From the NCBI RefSeq assembly GCF_000003855.2, contig NW_003101664.1:186001-250000 (forward strand): a stretch of DNA of 64,000 nucleotides, given 5' to 3'. The position numbers and the translations under genes are program-made. This DNA is from Blastomyces gilchristii SLH14081 (Eukaryota > Ascomycota > Eurotiomycetes > Onygenales > Ajellomycetaceae). The notes beneath the pieces were generated by a model. It was not told the DNA's origin and searched no databases. It saw only the letters and a list, made by a program, of their open reading frames with translations. Positions 12,208 through 23,631 of this stretch are shown here, in pieces (position 1 is the stretch's first letter; each line of letters starts with the position of its first letter).

Positions 12208-14715
12208 TTAGTTGGAATCAGAGTCCGCAAACATATCCTCTGCCTTGGGTCGATGACGCCGTGGGGCTGGTTGGGCGTCATGCTCGGCATGTTGACTGTG
12301 ACGGGCATCACTGGCAGTTTGATCGCCCAGCGAAGATACATCTTGAGTAGCTTGGTATCCGCTCCCATCCATGCCATTTTCTTCCAGCTCCTTAGTTACG
12401 ACATCTTCCAAATCGCTGTCCTCCATTGGAACGCCGTCGATGTCATCATCCATAGGCTCCCCATCGACGTCCTCGTCATCGGGCATAGGTACACCATCGT
12501 TATCAACATCCATTTTCTCGCCTTCTAGAATGTTCGCTGCGTTGTTTGAATCCACAGCAGGTTCATTGGCATCATCTTCGACCGTTCTCCATCGACTCTT
12601 TCCTTTGCTGCCAAATACGCCTGTCGCTTTCTCTGCTTCGGCACGCTTTTGTTCTTCTAGCTTTTCTTTCTCCGTAAGGGGCGGCTTTTCAAATACTTGG
12701 ACGAAGTGTTCTTGGCTTGATTGAGGGAAAACACACCAGCCTTCCCATAGACTTAAAAGGCTGCTAATACTTCTTCTCCATTTCTCAATCTTCAGTCTAC
12801 CCCACCCGAGCTCCTTTTCCAGGCGACCAAGATGTTCGAAAATTTTATGTGTTTTTAGAGATGATTCGAATAGTTGTCGATATCTCCAGGCATGTCGGAC
12901 CCCACTTGTAGACGACGAAGACAGGATGTCAGAGATCAGGTATAAGCCTACCAGCTTAGCAGCCGAAGTATCCAGGTTCTCTTTAGATGATTTTTTCGGT
13001 AAAGACTGGGCCGTTTGCTTTTCATGCTCCCCAGAGTTGGCCTCATCACCATCGTCAGGTTTCCCGCCACGAAGTTCTGTCTCCCGTCGTTGGCGTTCTG
13101 GGTTAGCATTGGTAAAAGCAAGCGGGCTGGTAATATTAGAAACGATCATATCCACCACTTCATCGGCGCCACGTCCGGCATGTCTAATCGCAAAGGAAGT
13201 AATCCGAGCGACATCACCTCTTCGCAACTTCGAATTGGTAGTAGGGAGTTTCGCGAGCAAATGTGCGAGTTTTGCTTTTTGAAGCGGGTTCAAGTGACCG
13301 ATACCGTCGGTATTGCTCTCTTGGGCTCCAGAATCGAGACGCCTATCATCCTCTCTGTCAGAGTCATCCTCCTCTGAAGAATCATAGTCTTCATCAGATA
13401 TGAACTCCTCTATTTTTGTAACGTATTCAAACTGTAAATGATTTTCCGGGGGTACCCAAACAGGGCCGCTTTCGAAAACAGATGCAGGGGTAGGCCGCAT
13501 TCTTGAGTGTCTTCCCCTAGCTCCCATTGCGCCAGTCAAGATATCCCATAGTTTCCACCTGTACCACACACCACCTGGGCTCCTTGAATCCCATATCCAA
13601 GCCCATTTTTCGTCTTTCTGAACTTCGGTCCGACTCATGAGGAGTGCCTCAAACTCGGGTCCGTATGTTAGGAGATTCTCCAGGGTCTTGTGAATAAGCT
13701 TCAGTTGCTTCAGATCTGATGGAGGCTTGACCTCGACTTGGAGGGTAGATCCACCTCTACCACCATAACCTTGTCCGTACGATGATGGTGGTGCAAAGCC
13801 TCCACGATGACCGCCCGACGGGCCGCCACGACCTAAATGGCCCCCTGGACCTTGGTTTATTGGCCGTGCTCCGAATGGCTTGGAAGTCGAAGTGGTTGAT
13901 CCACCCATGACTGGCATGGTAGAGTTGATGGCGGCCGAAGAGAGGTGTCGTGAAATTGACAGATAGTGACCCCATCCAAGATATTTGTTTTGCAATGAGC
14001 TGACAACAGTATCCATCTCAGTAGCAGCTGTTTCTTTCGCCAGAGTAATAATCGCAGACCATACTCGTCGCTCTCCAGTCCCTTGGGAAGTTGAAGGTAA
14101 AATCTTAACGTTATCCACCACAAGAGCGTGCGATACAAGGGCCTTGACGGCTGCCGGAGACGTTCCCGGTGGCAACGATGAAAGATGAAGGGTGGGTTTA
14201 GCTGCGGCCCTTTCCGCTTCTTTCTTGTCTGCAAGTTTATCCTCCTCGTCATCGGAAGCCTGAAAAACCGCGGCTGCATCAACATGGGTAGCTGGGGAGC
14301 TTTCAAAGCCAAAAGGACCATGCGCCGAGTCTCTCTCCTTGTGGGATGGCTGTATCGCCTCAAACGGACGTTTTCTCGAACCAAAAGAATGTGCACCTCC
14401 TAGGCAGTCGGGTCCAGGCCTCATCGTGCTCGACGTGAAGTGTCGCTTTGAAGGGGCGATGGAGCCTCCCGAATGTACACCGCCTCCACGTCCATATGAG
14501 CCTGTTCTGCTGCTGGCGCTAGGGCCCGTAGATGTATCAGCATCATTCTGGAATGACTTCACGAAATCCTCGTAAACTGCCTCGGTCTCTGCTTTTTCCC
14601 TTGCACGTTTGGCTTCGGCTTCGGCTTTTTGGCGCTCAAATAGGGATTTTTTCGCTGGGGCGGACAGTTTGGACGATAGATCGGGAAAACCTTTGACTTT
14701 CGAATCTTCCGGCAT
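12208..14715 (-). CDS. U2 snRNP-associated SURP/CID protein (SR140/U2SURP-like)
   Basis: One uninterrupted reading frame of 835 residues on the minus strand. It starts at the first ATG (14715), just downstream of the divergent promoter. Order: a charged coiled segment rich in AEAEAKRAREKAE (about 25-50); Gly/Ser-rich linker; an RRM-like fold (about 172-262, with PTLHLSSLPPGTSPAAVKAL); a Gly/Arg-rich RGG-type linker (about 285-322); a SURP-like module (about 333-397, with LKLIHKTLENLLTYGPEFE and WKLWDILTG); an acidic stretch; a CID-type helical domain (about 475-655, with GLYLISDILSSSS); then a highly acidic tail. RRM-SURP-CID order is that of human U2SURP/SR140, a U2 snRNP-associated pre-mRNA splicing factor; the role here is inferred from architecture. 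The RRM is weakly conserved. Absence of introns contrasts with its intron-rich neighbours. Confidence 0.85.
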   Translation of the reverse strand: MPEDSKVKGFPDLSSKLSAPAKKSLFERQKAEAEAKRAREKAETEAVYEDFVKSFQNDADTSTGPSASSRTGSYGRGGGVHSGGSIAPSKRHFTSSTMRPGPDCLGGAHSFGSRKRPFEAIQPSHKERDSAHGPFGFESSPATHVDAAAVFQASDDEEDKLADKKEAERAAAKPTLHLSSLPPGTSPAAVKALVSHALVVDNVKILPSTSQGTGERRVWSAIITLAKETAATEMDTVVSSLQNKYLGWGHYLSISRHLSSAAINSTMPVMGGSTTSTSKPFGARPINQGPGGHLGRGGPSGGHRGGFAPPSSYGQGYGGRGGSTLQVEVKPPSDLKQLKLIHKTLENLLTYGPEFEALLMSRTEVQKDEKWAWIWDSRSPGGVWYRWKLWDILTGAMGARGRHSRMRPTPASVFESGPVWVPPENHLQFEYVTKIEEFISDEDYDSSEEDDSDREDDRRLDSGAQESNTDGIGHLNPLQKAKLAHLLAKLPTTNSKLRRGDVARITSFAIRHAGRGADEVVDMIVSNITSPLAFTNANPERQRRETELRGGKPDDGDEANSGEHEKQTAQSLPKKSSKENLDTSAAKLVGLYLISDILSSSSTSGVRHAWRYRQLFESSLKTHKIFEHLGRLEKELGWGRLKIEKWRRSISSLLSLWEGWCVFPQSSQEHFVQVFEKPPLTEKEKLEEQKRAEAEKATGVFGSKGKSRWRTVEDDANEPAVDSNNAANILEGEKMDVDNDGVPMPDDEDVDGEPMDDDIDGVPMEDSDLEDVVTKELEENGMDGSGYQATQDVSSLGDQTASDARHSQHAEHDAQPAPRRHRPKAEDMFADSDSN

Positions 14716-15013
14716 TTTGTAATGCGGGCTAGGTAGCCCAATTATGGTACCAAAATCGTCTGCGTCGTTTCACTGTTCAAAGCTAAAAGCTCTTATGTTG
14801 CGGTTGGTGATGATGAGCTTGAGGTGATGGTTCGGCTAGACTTGCTGGTTCCCGCGGCGCTAAATAAGCGCCAAACCCCTCCACTCGCCAGACAAAAGCA
14901 CAAGAGCGCTACCTGGATATAACTACGCGTAAATCGCGTTCAAGAATTTGAGCAAGAAAGGCATCTTAGTTACCGTGTTGGAACTGAAAGTCGTCCCAAA
15001 TTAATTGTTGAAG
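14716..15013. promoter_or_regulatory. Divergent promoter region
   Basis: 298 bp separate the ATG of the minus-strand U2SURP-like gene from the ATG of the plus-strand gene at 15014. Both starts face away from each other, so the interval must serve both. It is of normal GC content and shows no obvious TATA box. No specific operator can be named. Confidence 0.6.
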
Positions 15014-16227
15014 ATGACTACTCCTTCACAAATTCAAGCGTTGCTACGCTTCCTTTCCCAAGATTCAAAGCTACCCCTGGCCCTGGCCATTACAAAGGCG
15101 AAATCACTCCAAAAGGCTAATCTACTCACGTATGCATGCAGAGCACAAACATATGTTTCATATACATACTCCTTTTTGTCGACGCTAGCTAACATCTTAA
15201 GCTTAGCCCGGATGATATCCTGAAGAAAGATCTTGCATCGCTTCACTCCGTTTTGGGAGAGGAACAAGTGGCAAAGCAGGTCTTGAATGCTGCCAGGAGA
15301 GCTAAGAAGCGTGTCCACGAGGCCGACAGCACTGGCTCACCTGTGAAAAAATCTAAAAAGACCAGCTTAACCTCGGAAACGTCATCTCCCTCTCTGCTCG
15401 AGTCGGCGCTGACCCTCCCATTATCGTCCAACATAGAAGAGATATCTTCAGTTGTCCTTATTACAAATCGGGCACCTCTTGTCCTGGCATTTGCAGTTGT
15501 GTTGTTGAAATATACCATGCCAGAACAGCCTTTATCTAGCAGGCTGAGCCTGGCCCAAGCAGTCGTCAGCGCCAACAGCCGATCAAAAGCTATTAGCCTT
15601 GGAATCGAGACAGGAAAAAGCGCAGAAGACGAAGGATGGGCAGGTAGACAGCCTACCGTGAAAGTCCTCGGAAGAGAAATCCCCGTGTTAAAACGATGGG
15701 GTTACAACTGGCAAGAAGAATCCCCGTCGGAACAGACCACCGAGATCGCTTCTATTGTGGAGAAATCTGAGAAGGAGAACAGTGAAAACCACCGCCTAGG
15801 AGGTTCTGACGAACAGCCCGCTCTATGGGGTTTATATCCAGAAGCTTTGAAAAGATCAAACGCGAACACGCCGGGCCCGTGCCAGATCAGCTCAGTACTC
15901 CCAATTCACAACCCAGAGCCAGCCCGTGAGTATTTATTGAGATCATTTACGTTACAGAAGTCAGCCGATCCGAGCAGTGGGAAAGCGAAGAAGAAACCCT
16001 CTTCAGATTCGATATCTGAAAAGGAGAAAAGCCTTGCTCTTTTACTTGGTGCAATTGATCTCCTCTGCCAATCATGGGCGTCTGTGCTTAGCAAAAGCGA
16101 AATGGATCGACGAGCTTGGTCCTGGTATGTTGACGTTCGCCCAGATGTTCAGCACGGTGTCGGGGGTTGGGGCCAGAAGGGAGTGGTTCAGCTCTCGAGA
16201 ATTCTCGATCTGAGGCGAAAGGGATGA
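15014..16227 (+). CDS. Conserved-looking nuclear-type protein, function unknown
   Basis: Two exons, 15014-15129 and 15207-16227, joined by a 77-bp intron (GTATGC...CTTAG) in correct phase, give 378 residues. The first ATG in frame is at 15014. I do not recognise the family. The N-terminus is helical (IQALLRFLSQDSKLPLALAI). Residues about 85-105 carry two basic clusters (RRAKKR and KKSKK) that look like a bipartite nuclear localisation signal. The centre has a WGYNW stretch and a Glu/Ser-rich linker, then a helical segment (EKSLALLLGAIDLLCQSWAS). The C-terminus is the most distinctive part: WYVDVRPDVQHGVGGWGQKG followed by VQLSRILDLRRKG. The compact, well-formed C-terminal motif suggests a conserved fungal protein rather than a chance frame. 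It shares a divergent promoter with the U2SURP-like gene, so co-expression is possible but unproven. Confidence 0.75.
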
Positions 16228-19200
16228 TTTTACGGTCGAAAGTCATAGCAATAAACAGCTAAACAGGAATGACGCGCAAGCATGCTCACAGCGCGTACCC
16301 CTACCCTAAGTGAACCCATCTTGCTGCAATCACTTTATCGATTTTCGAATTTTCGAATCGTCTGCATTTTTTTTGTCTGCCTACACCTACGGCAGACGAT
16401 GACTGTCAGTAGTAGCTTTACAGCTTTCTCCTTCGTTGCGAAATCAGACGCTTCTTGGCGATCTCGGATCAGCGAGCATAGCTAGGGCTAACCTTTACCC
16501 GGTTTCACACCCCCCTCGAACCGCCAGTACGAGCAGCAGTTCGTGTCCAGAATAACAACCGATTCACCTGCGCAGCAACACCGCTTGCTTTATCTACAGC
16601 CGTGACAAAGACGAGAAATACACGACCAACCTTGGTTGGAAACGCCCCTGCATTTACTTCCTTGTAAACCATCCAAGTGACTCCCCCTATCTAGCAAACC
16701 ATAAATTGAAATATTGTGGCGGACTGTAGCACCAGCAGTGAGCAAGATTATATTGGCAGTGGCAGCAGCAGCTTGACAGCAGCTAGATATATTCATATTT
16801 TGATGTTTTCAATGAAGGATGTAACTACTACGGAGTACACTGTACAGAGCTCGGATAATAATCATCATCATTCCCAACAGCCCTCCGCAGCCAAGATTTG
16901 CAATGGATAAATATACCCACACCATTTCTATAATACACCAAGATTTGATTTTACAAGCCCTTCAGATAGTGCAATTTAATAATTACATGGTGGTTATTAA
17001 CATCCACCTTGTACTTGGCAACTAAGCAATACGCAGTAATAGGATTTTTGTTGCGCCAAGGATTTGTTGCGCGCAGTGCAGTGGTTGCAAAATCCGTCTA
17101 TTATTATTTGATCGAGCTTTCTGAATTTTTAGCCTATGCACTTCACAAGGCTGGTAAAGACTAAGAGCAACAAAGGCTCTCTGAACATCTGGCTGAGCCA
17201 GGAAAAAGAAGCGATCATCATGACAGACAGATCTCTGTTCTTTTTGCGGAGTAGATCAACGGCAATACATACAGCGTAGATTTCTCTGAAGTTATCGGTG
17301 CATAGGCTGCTTGCTTTGCAGCTTGCTTTGCCTTGCTTATGCTTATGCTTCTGGCGGCTGTTGTGTCGCTGATATTGATTGTTTCGGTTGTCGGGTTTTC
17401 GAAATGTTTGTTTTTCTTTTTCTTTTTTTCTTTTTTTTTGTGGAACATCATTTTAGAACACGGGCAAGAAAAGCAGATTGACGTAGAGTGAATCTGAACG
17501 GATTTCTTCTCCTGTCTCCTCCGTGCTGAACCAACCTATATTTTTGAGAATGCATGCGATCAGTCATCCCCGAGACTTTGCCGAGGAACAAAAATGGATT
17601 TGACTAAAAGTCGGATGGTAGGTAGAGGAAAACTACCGACGTCGTCGGTTGGATAAAAAGAGGAGAAAGCTGTAAAGGTTCTCCTGGTGCCGACCGGCGA
17701 CAGATGGACAGCACAAAACCTTATTTCTGACATGTCTCTGCCATGATGTTTAGGTCTGGTTGAGAAATAACACGGAGTCTATTATTTGCCCAGCGGCCTT
17801 CCTAGGAGAAAGCTGATTATTGTTCTTGACATGGTTCAGCCCAAGCCTGCGTGATGTCTTCCTTTGTTTCTTGGTTCCCTTAGCCTGTTTGAAGGAAGGA
17901 TAGTTCTCGGGAGTTAGAAATGGGATTGGATGACAGTGGTGTGTATCGTATCCTGGGCGATTTTAACCTGGAGGGTGTGTGAGGGAAGAGTGGGGATGGG
18001 TCAGAGATGCAGGCCCACCAATCTGGGCTAGTCGTCCTTGGTCGAAATATGGACAAGTTAACCTGGGGACGATTTGATTTTTCTGCAAGCCAGTAGTATT
18101 TTGAGAGCAAGAAAGGTGGCTGACATCCGGTGAGTAGGCTGGTTGGTTGTTGTTCGCTCGCATCAAGAAGTACCAATGCAAAAGATAGAGTTTGCAGATG
18201 AAAAACAGTCGCGCTTTGAATATTTATGACAGCAGCCGCTGTAACCAACCTCACTCAATAATAAATAATGTCAAAGGAATCACGTTCTGATATGGTACTC
18301 CGTAGGTGATTCGATATTAGGGAAGTGCGGAAGCTAAAATGAAACTGGCAATGGATCCATCCTGAGACGCTGTTTGGGCACATGGTACCAGAGATAGCCG
18401 AGTGAGTGTGGTTCTTCAACGCGTTTTTTCCTGTTTAAAAAGGGTGACAAGAGGGCTTTCCCGCTCTATCACCTTACTTTAATCAATGCCCTGGTACAGG
18501 TCGATGAAGCCTGCACAATCCTGCATCTCCCAAGATAATGGATGACACCAAGAATAATGCTGACCACTTTTGATCAGGGTTACGGTCTGTGGTTGTATGG
18601 TGCAGTTAGCACCAAGGTCCCCCATCTGTGGCGGGTTATTTATTCGGCTGAGGAAGCAGTCAGAAATGCACGGCCAAAAACACCAATCCAATGAAAGGAG
18701 GGATTTTTTTATTTTTTATTTTTTTTTAGAGAGAGAGAAAAGAGAAGAGAAGAAAGAAACTCGCGACTTTGGAGATTGTAACCATACATGACATGAATTA
18801 TTCCACCTTACATAGTTAGTTAGTAGTAACTAGAGGTGATGGATGATTTGGAGATATTAATAATTATACCTTTTTTATATCAACTATTCAAGAACAGTAC
18901 AGTACTCTACATAATAGTAGTAATAATAATAGAGGTCTCTACTTATTATTATTATTTACATAGTAACTTACGGAGTAGAAGGGCTTGTGGCCGTTCCTCA
19001 GGCAAAGCCACTGCTCGCCCAATCACATCCATGGATCACTGGCAATCAGCCCGTCTGGCTCCCTTGCCCTGTCCGAGTTCGTCTCTCCTCTCCTACAACA
19101 ACCAACCCCCCAACCAACCCTGACTCCACCCCGTCCACCGCCCACTTCTCCCTCGCTGCCTCCCTCTTCCTCCCATCGCAATTTTCTTCCGCTCTCTTTC

Positions 19201-19352
19201 CCTCCTATCGTCGACGTCTTTTGTCCTTCTTTACTGCTGCTTCTCGACTGTCTCTCGCTCCGTTGCTTGTGCCTGGGCGTGGGTTTTGGGGTGGTGTTTT
19301 GTGGCACTGGATAGGAGGGGATCGCTTCCCCAGTGGGCAGTGCACACTCACT
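16228..19352. other. Long intergenic region / promoter of the DUF7820-type gene
   Basis: 3.1 kb with no supported gene. The last 300 bp (about 19050-19350) are strongly pyrimidine-rich (CT blocks), as is common in fungal promoters and 5' UTRs just ahead of a start codon. Oligo-T/CTTTTT runs occur at 17404-17440 and 18708-18727. An AT-rich trinucleotide hairpin (AATAATAAT facing ATTATTATT) lies at about 18908-18955. TACTCCGTA/TACGGAGTA motifs occur at 16829, 18296 and 18969. Frames at 17880-18254 and 18570-18791 look random. Confidence 0.5.
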
Positions 19353-21602
19353 ATGTCTGGGCGTGCCCTATCCCCATCACCAGAAGAAATTCACGATCGC
19401 TCCTTTTCAGCTCGATCTCATCGCCGGCAATCTTCCCACTCCGCTGGCCGTCATTCCGCTGAACACTCTCCCATCACTGACGTCTTCAGTGATGCCTTTT
19501 CTCTCGAGCCATTGGAGTCGTTTGTTGATTCAGATGTCGCGATAGACCGTTGCGAACAATCCGACCACCCTTCATCGAACTCATCAACCACATTGGACGC
19601 CGAGGATGGTCTGTCCTCACACCTAAGTCCTTTTCGAGACTCTGTTGCCTCCTTCCAGTCCCAAATGTCGCAACGATCGGGGTCTCCTGAACCTGAACCG
19701 ATACCTGAGCCTGAACAGTCCGCTCCAAGTCGTGCCTCCACGAGCGCCTACAATGCCGTTTCTTCATCTATTACCCGTCACCCGTCCTCTGCCTCATCGA
19801 CTACCAATCCTCATTCATCCGTGGCGCATCGAAGTATTAGTACCTCGTCGCGTTTCTCGATGCCCAGAGCCCTAAGCCCGTATACCGGTCAGACAATGCC
19901 CGCGCATCCATATGCCATGTACCCTCAAGCCACCGGGTTGGGTCGGTCATCATCTACCTCATCCACTTCCACTGTACGGCCTGTAGAACGGAATAACGTT
20001 GAACCAATGGCACCCCAGCATCCATATGCCATGTATCCGCAAAATACTGTCCCAGAGGAAGAAGATACGGAGGTACACTCACCAATCCCGGTTGGCTTCC
20101 CTGGCCGTGAGCAGGCGTTCCAGTCCCGCGGAAACCAAGGCGCGAATGAAGTTGGAGATATTGTCGGCGTAGACGGCCATGCTGAGCAATTGCCGCCTTA
20201 TACGAGATATCCAGATGGATTACCTCAAAAATTTGGCGCGCATGAATATGTCAGCCCCCCCCCTCCGCAACCGTTGGCTCATGCGCCAATATCCCCAGAG
20301 TCGGAAGTATCATCGCGAACCCTTTTGGATGAAAATAGCGCTAGGCGAGAAAGCGCTCCTCCCGCCGGAGAACCTCAAGCGGACGACCCAAGTGGCAGTA
20401 ATAAGGAACAACTGGCCCAGACAAGGAGAACACGGGTGTGTTGTGGTCTTCAAATATGGGCTATTATCCTCATTGCCATCGTTGTTTTGATTGGAGCAGT
20501 AATTGGCGGTGTTGTTGGAGGTGTAGTTGGAAACAAGCGAGGGGAGAAAGCAGGCGGAGCAAGTGCTAGTTCCGCATTAGGTGGTGGACGGTGTGTATAT
20601 CACTGATAATCTACCAGTTCACCCTCCCCCTTGTGTTATTTTTTTTCCGCCTCAAGCTAATATTCTCCTAGGCCTACATCCGTTTTTGTGACGGTAACGG
20701 CCACCACGATGTTGGATGCCGCACATTTAACGACAACCCCTACGCTTCTCCCAATTCCTACTGGCCAATTCCAAATACCTGCAGCTTCCTTACACCGCTC
20801 ACCAAACAACTGCGTCAATGCCGATGAGCTTTCGAAGTCATGGCAGTGCATGCGCAAAGGTGCCTTTTCCTGCAACCTCTCAGAGGCGCCAGATGGATCT
20901 AAAAGCCTCCATCTCCAACCTTACGAGCGGGGTGGACAATTTGTATATGGTGCCCAGCCTCCAGTCCTGGAGGAAACGAATTTCGATCTCAAATTGATGC
21001 TCGATAAAACGGAACCAGAATTGGGCCCAGCCCTATTCTTTTTCACGCCATTTGATAAACTTGTGATACTTCATGAAGATGACTTCCCTACTGCCTCAGG
21101 GCAAGCAGTTGATGGGACTGTGTTCCGTCACCGCGCAGAAACTACACCACCCGTATTGTCAAAACCGAGTGATAGGCCTTATTTTTGTTGGTGGAATAGC
21201 ACTTATCTAGAACTTTTCATTTACGTCAACCACCCAACCTCTAAGTTTTTGACAACAACAGGCCAATATACCTCAACCCAGACGTCCACAACGTTTACGA
21301 CCGCAGCGGTACCTCCCGCTCTCGACGTGCGTGGACTTAGATCAATTCTTTTGGAGACTCCTAATGGTATGCCCCAGGAATACCCTCGCATGATCAAATT
21401 GGAAGAAAAACGATCTTCCACGGATGGAATTCCTCCATATTGCGAGCAGATGCAGGTGATGGATGACGGAACGATATCAGGCCCACTTGGGTCTCGAGTT
21501 CCTATTGACGAAATCGAAACAACGCTATCCAGCAGGCGTAATAATGATAACCACCTTGATTATCACGGCGACGATTGCTTTTGCCAATGGATCGTTCGTT
21601 AG
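19353..21602 (+). CDS. Single-pass membrane protein, DUF7820 type
   Basis: Two exons, 19353-20590 and 20672-21602, with an 81-bp intron (GTGTGT...CTAG) in phase, give 722 residues. The open frame extends upstream of 19353, but ATG 19353 (MSGRALSPSPEEI) follows the pyrimidine-rich leader and starts the recognisable protein. Residues 1-360 are Ser/Pro-rich and disordered, with two copies of an HPYAMYPQ motif. One transmembrane helix (about 368-393, IWAIILIAIVVLIGAV then Gly/Val-rich) is preceded by a TRRTRVCC basic-Cys stretch. The outer part has a Thr-rich stalk and a globular C-terminal domain with conserved-looking Trp and Cys residues (NNCVNADELSKSWQCM; CWWNSTYLELFIYV; DCFCQWIVR). This layout matches fungal proteins with the DUF7820 domain, whose function is unknown. 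Topology is inferred as N-terminus inside. Confidence 0.85.
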
Positions 21603-22252
21603 CGCCTGCTAGAGAGTGGAGGAGGCATTGAAGAGCAAAATAAGGCGTTTGGGTTCTAGGGGAATAAATCAATCCCCTCTTTGCTGGCATTTCACATATA
21701 GTTGGTTTTTCAGGCATTGGCGTTTTATATGCTTAGGGTATATTTGGTCAAGGGTTATATCTCCTTTTTTTCCCTCCTTGTTTCTTTCTTTTAACATTTT
21801 CCGCCACCTTTCTTCGCTTATTAGTGGGTTATTTTCGTTGTGAATTTACTTTCCGATTATCATGTTGTGACGATTTATCGGAGAAGTTTTTTATCACCAC
21901 TGCCACCACCGCCCATTTCTTCTGTTTTTACTTTCACCTTCTTCCGTCATACTATATATATATACATGTACACATGGTCCTGGAACCTACCTATATAGGC
22001 CACTCGGGAAAATGAATTCCACCACATTTGAATAACTCAATTACCCTGAGCATCTGTCTCATTTGTATAGGCACAGACCCGAAACGCACCGCAAAAATAC
22101 ACATACACATTCACAGAGGCACTCTTGTACATACCTGACATCTAGTCATATATGTTTCTTTCTCTGTTATACACTTCTATTTCATTTTATCTCTTGCCTC
22201 TTCACTGCAGTACATTTTTTGCTCCTCAAGACTCCGTCAATGGCAACAACCG

Positions 22253-22283
<31 letters not shown>

Positions 22284-23117
22284 CATGGTCTCAAGAAAAG
22301 GACGATGTTGTAATACTCTATCGTCAGGACTAGTACTCCGTAGGTTAGAGAGATGTGATGACGACCAAGGGACCACTGGCTCAGCGTAGAGGAGGGCAGC
22401 GATTTGTACAGTATATAAAGCCGGTATTAGCTGCGGGACTTAGCAGGCTAGTATGCTAGGGGACTGCAGGAGTTATTGCGGTTTTTTTGTAAAGCGGAGT
22501 TTGCAGTTTTCATCCACGGATGCGCTGGCGGCTGACGATTCGTCCGGATTCTGGTTTTCTGGGGTTGGGGCCCCCGCCCGGGGGGTTGGGGGGTTGGGAA
22601 TGGCTTCTCTGAATGGTATTTTGAATTTTGATGGTATTTTGATAGATCTCCCTCCTCCCACCCTCAGGGCCATTGGCAGGGGGAAAGGTTTCTTTAATAG
22701 CTGCAGGTATATCAGCTCTGATTTGATCAGTCAAAGGGAGCATTAGAAGAGAACTTGCATCAGTTTGTCAAAAATGCAAAAATATAACGGGATGAGAAAT
22801 AGCTCGAACAAGTCCTACTCCGTCAACACATTTACGATGAAGACATGCAGATGAAAAGATCTATTTTTTATTTAAAGAAATGAAGATGAGTTCAGTTTGC
22901 AAGGGCTAGTCTATTAGTGTCTGGGAGGGGGCCGGACTTATGTACTCCGTATCAAGTGGTTAATTCCAGAGGCAGACCTTACTCCGTAGTATGGAGTATA
23001 TTTGCATTTCGCGCTTGAAGGTGAACATCACGTGTGTCGGAACCCCTGACCCCCTTTTTTTTATCTCAGCAAGCTCAGACGCTTCTCCAGATATCCATTG
23101 CTGTTTTCACACTGGAT
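21603..23117. other. Intergenic, left flank of the repeat island
   Basis: 1.5 kb of 3' UTR and spacer. It contains a CA/GA microsatellite (22253-22283), a G-rich stretch at 22560-22600, and at least three exact copies of TACTCCGTA (22334, 22943, 22980). The frames at 22453-22746 are not convincing genes. Composition is normal until 23117, where MITE A starts. Confidence 0.5.
22251..22284. repeat. CA/GA microsatellite
   Basis: A run of about eight CA dinucleotides passes directly into about six GA dinucleotides. It lies in the spacer about 0.65 kb after the DUF7820-type gene. Confidence 0.9.
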
Positions 23118-23623
23118 TAGACTGGCCGCTGGGACCATGAATTTCATTTTTGGTCCCATTTGGTCTGGTCCCATACATTTCTTGGCATGAATCCTGCTGG
23201 GACTAGCTATTAAAAAAACATGTAAAGTGACTATATATCAGATCTTAAAATGAAATCATGACTTGAAAAAAATGAGAAAATGATCTTATTTAATCTCATT
23301 TAGTCTCATTCTTAGTATAAAGTTACTATTTTTAGATATTTTAAGGTATTTTTTAGACTATTTTTAATTTTTTAAAAAGTAACACTTTTTAATAATACTT
23401 AAATAAGATTTAAAATTATTTAAAGTAATAAAAATAATTTAAATTGAGAAGTAAAAATTATAATCTTATTTAAAAAATATAATAAAAGTAGATAGTAAGT
23501 CTCACTGAAACAGTATAAGACTATTATTTAATGTTAAAACTATGTAATAAGATTAGTTAAATTAATAATAAAACTATTAAAAAATCTGATTCTAATCTTA
23601 GATATAGTTATACAGTCAGTCTA
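23118..23623 (+). mobile_element. MITE copy A (506 bp, hAT-like)
   Basis: Starts TAGACTGGCCG and ends CAGTCAGTCTA, giving short imperfect terminal inverted repeats (consensus TAGACTGRCCG). Target-site duplication: CACTGGAT at 23110-23117 and CACTGAAT at 23624-23631, with one G-to-A change. Same length and about the same sequence as copies B-E, apart from heavy C-to-T/G-to-A mutation in its right half. No coding capacity, so non-autonomous. The 8-bp duplication suggests a hAT-type transposase; P-type or Merlin elements are alternatives. Confidence 0.85.
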
Positions 23624-23631
23624 CACTGAAT

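Noticed and set aside
18987..19352. Upstream extension of the DUF7820-type frame, adding 122 residues
   Set aside because: The extension is translated pyrimidine-rich leader (Ser/Pro/Leu noise). ATG 19353 gives a normal start directly after a CT-rich promoter-like region.
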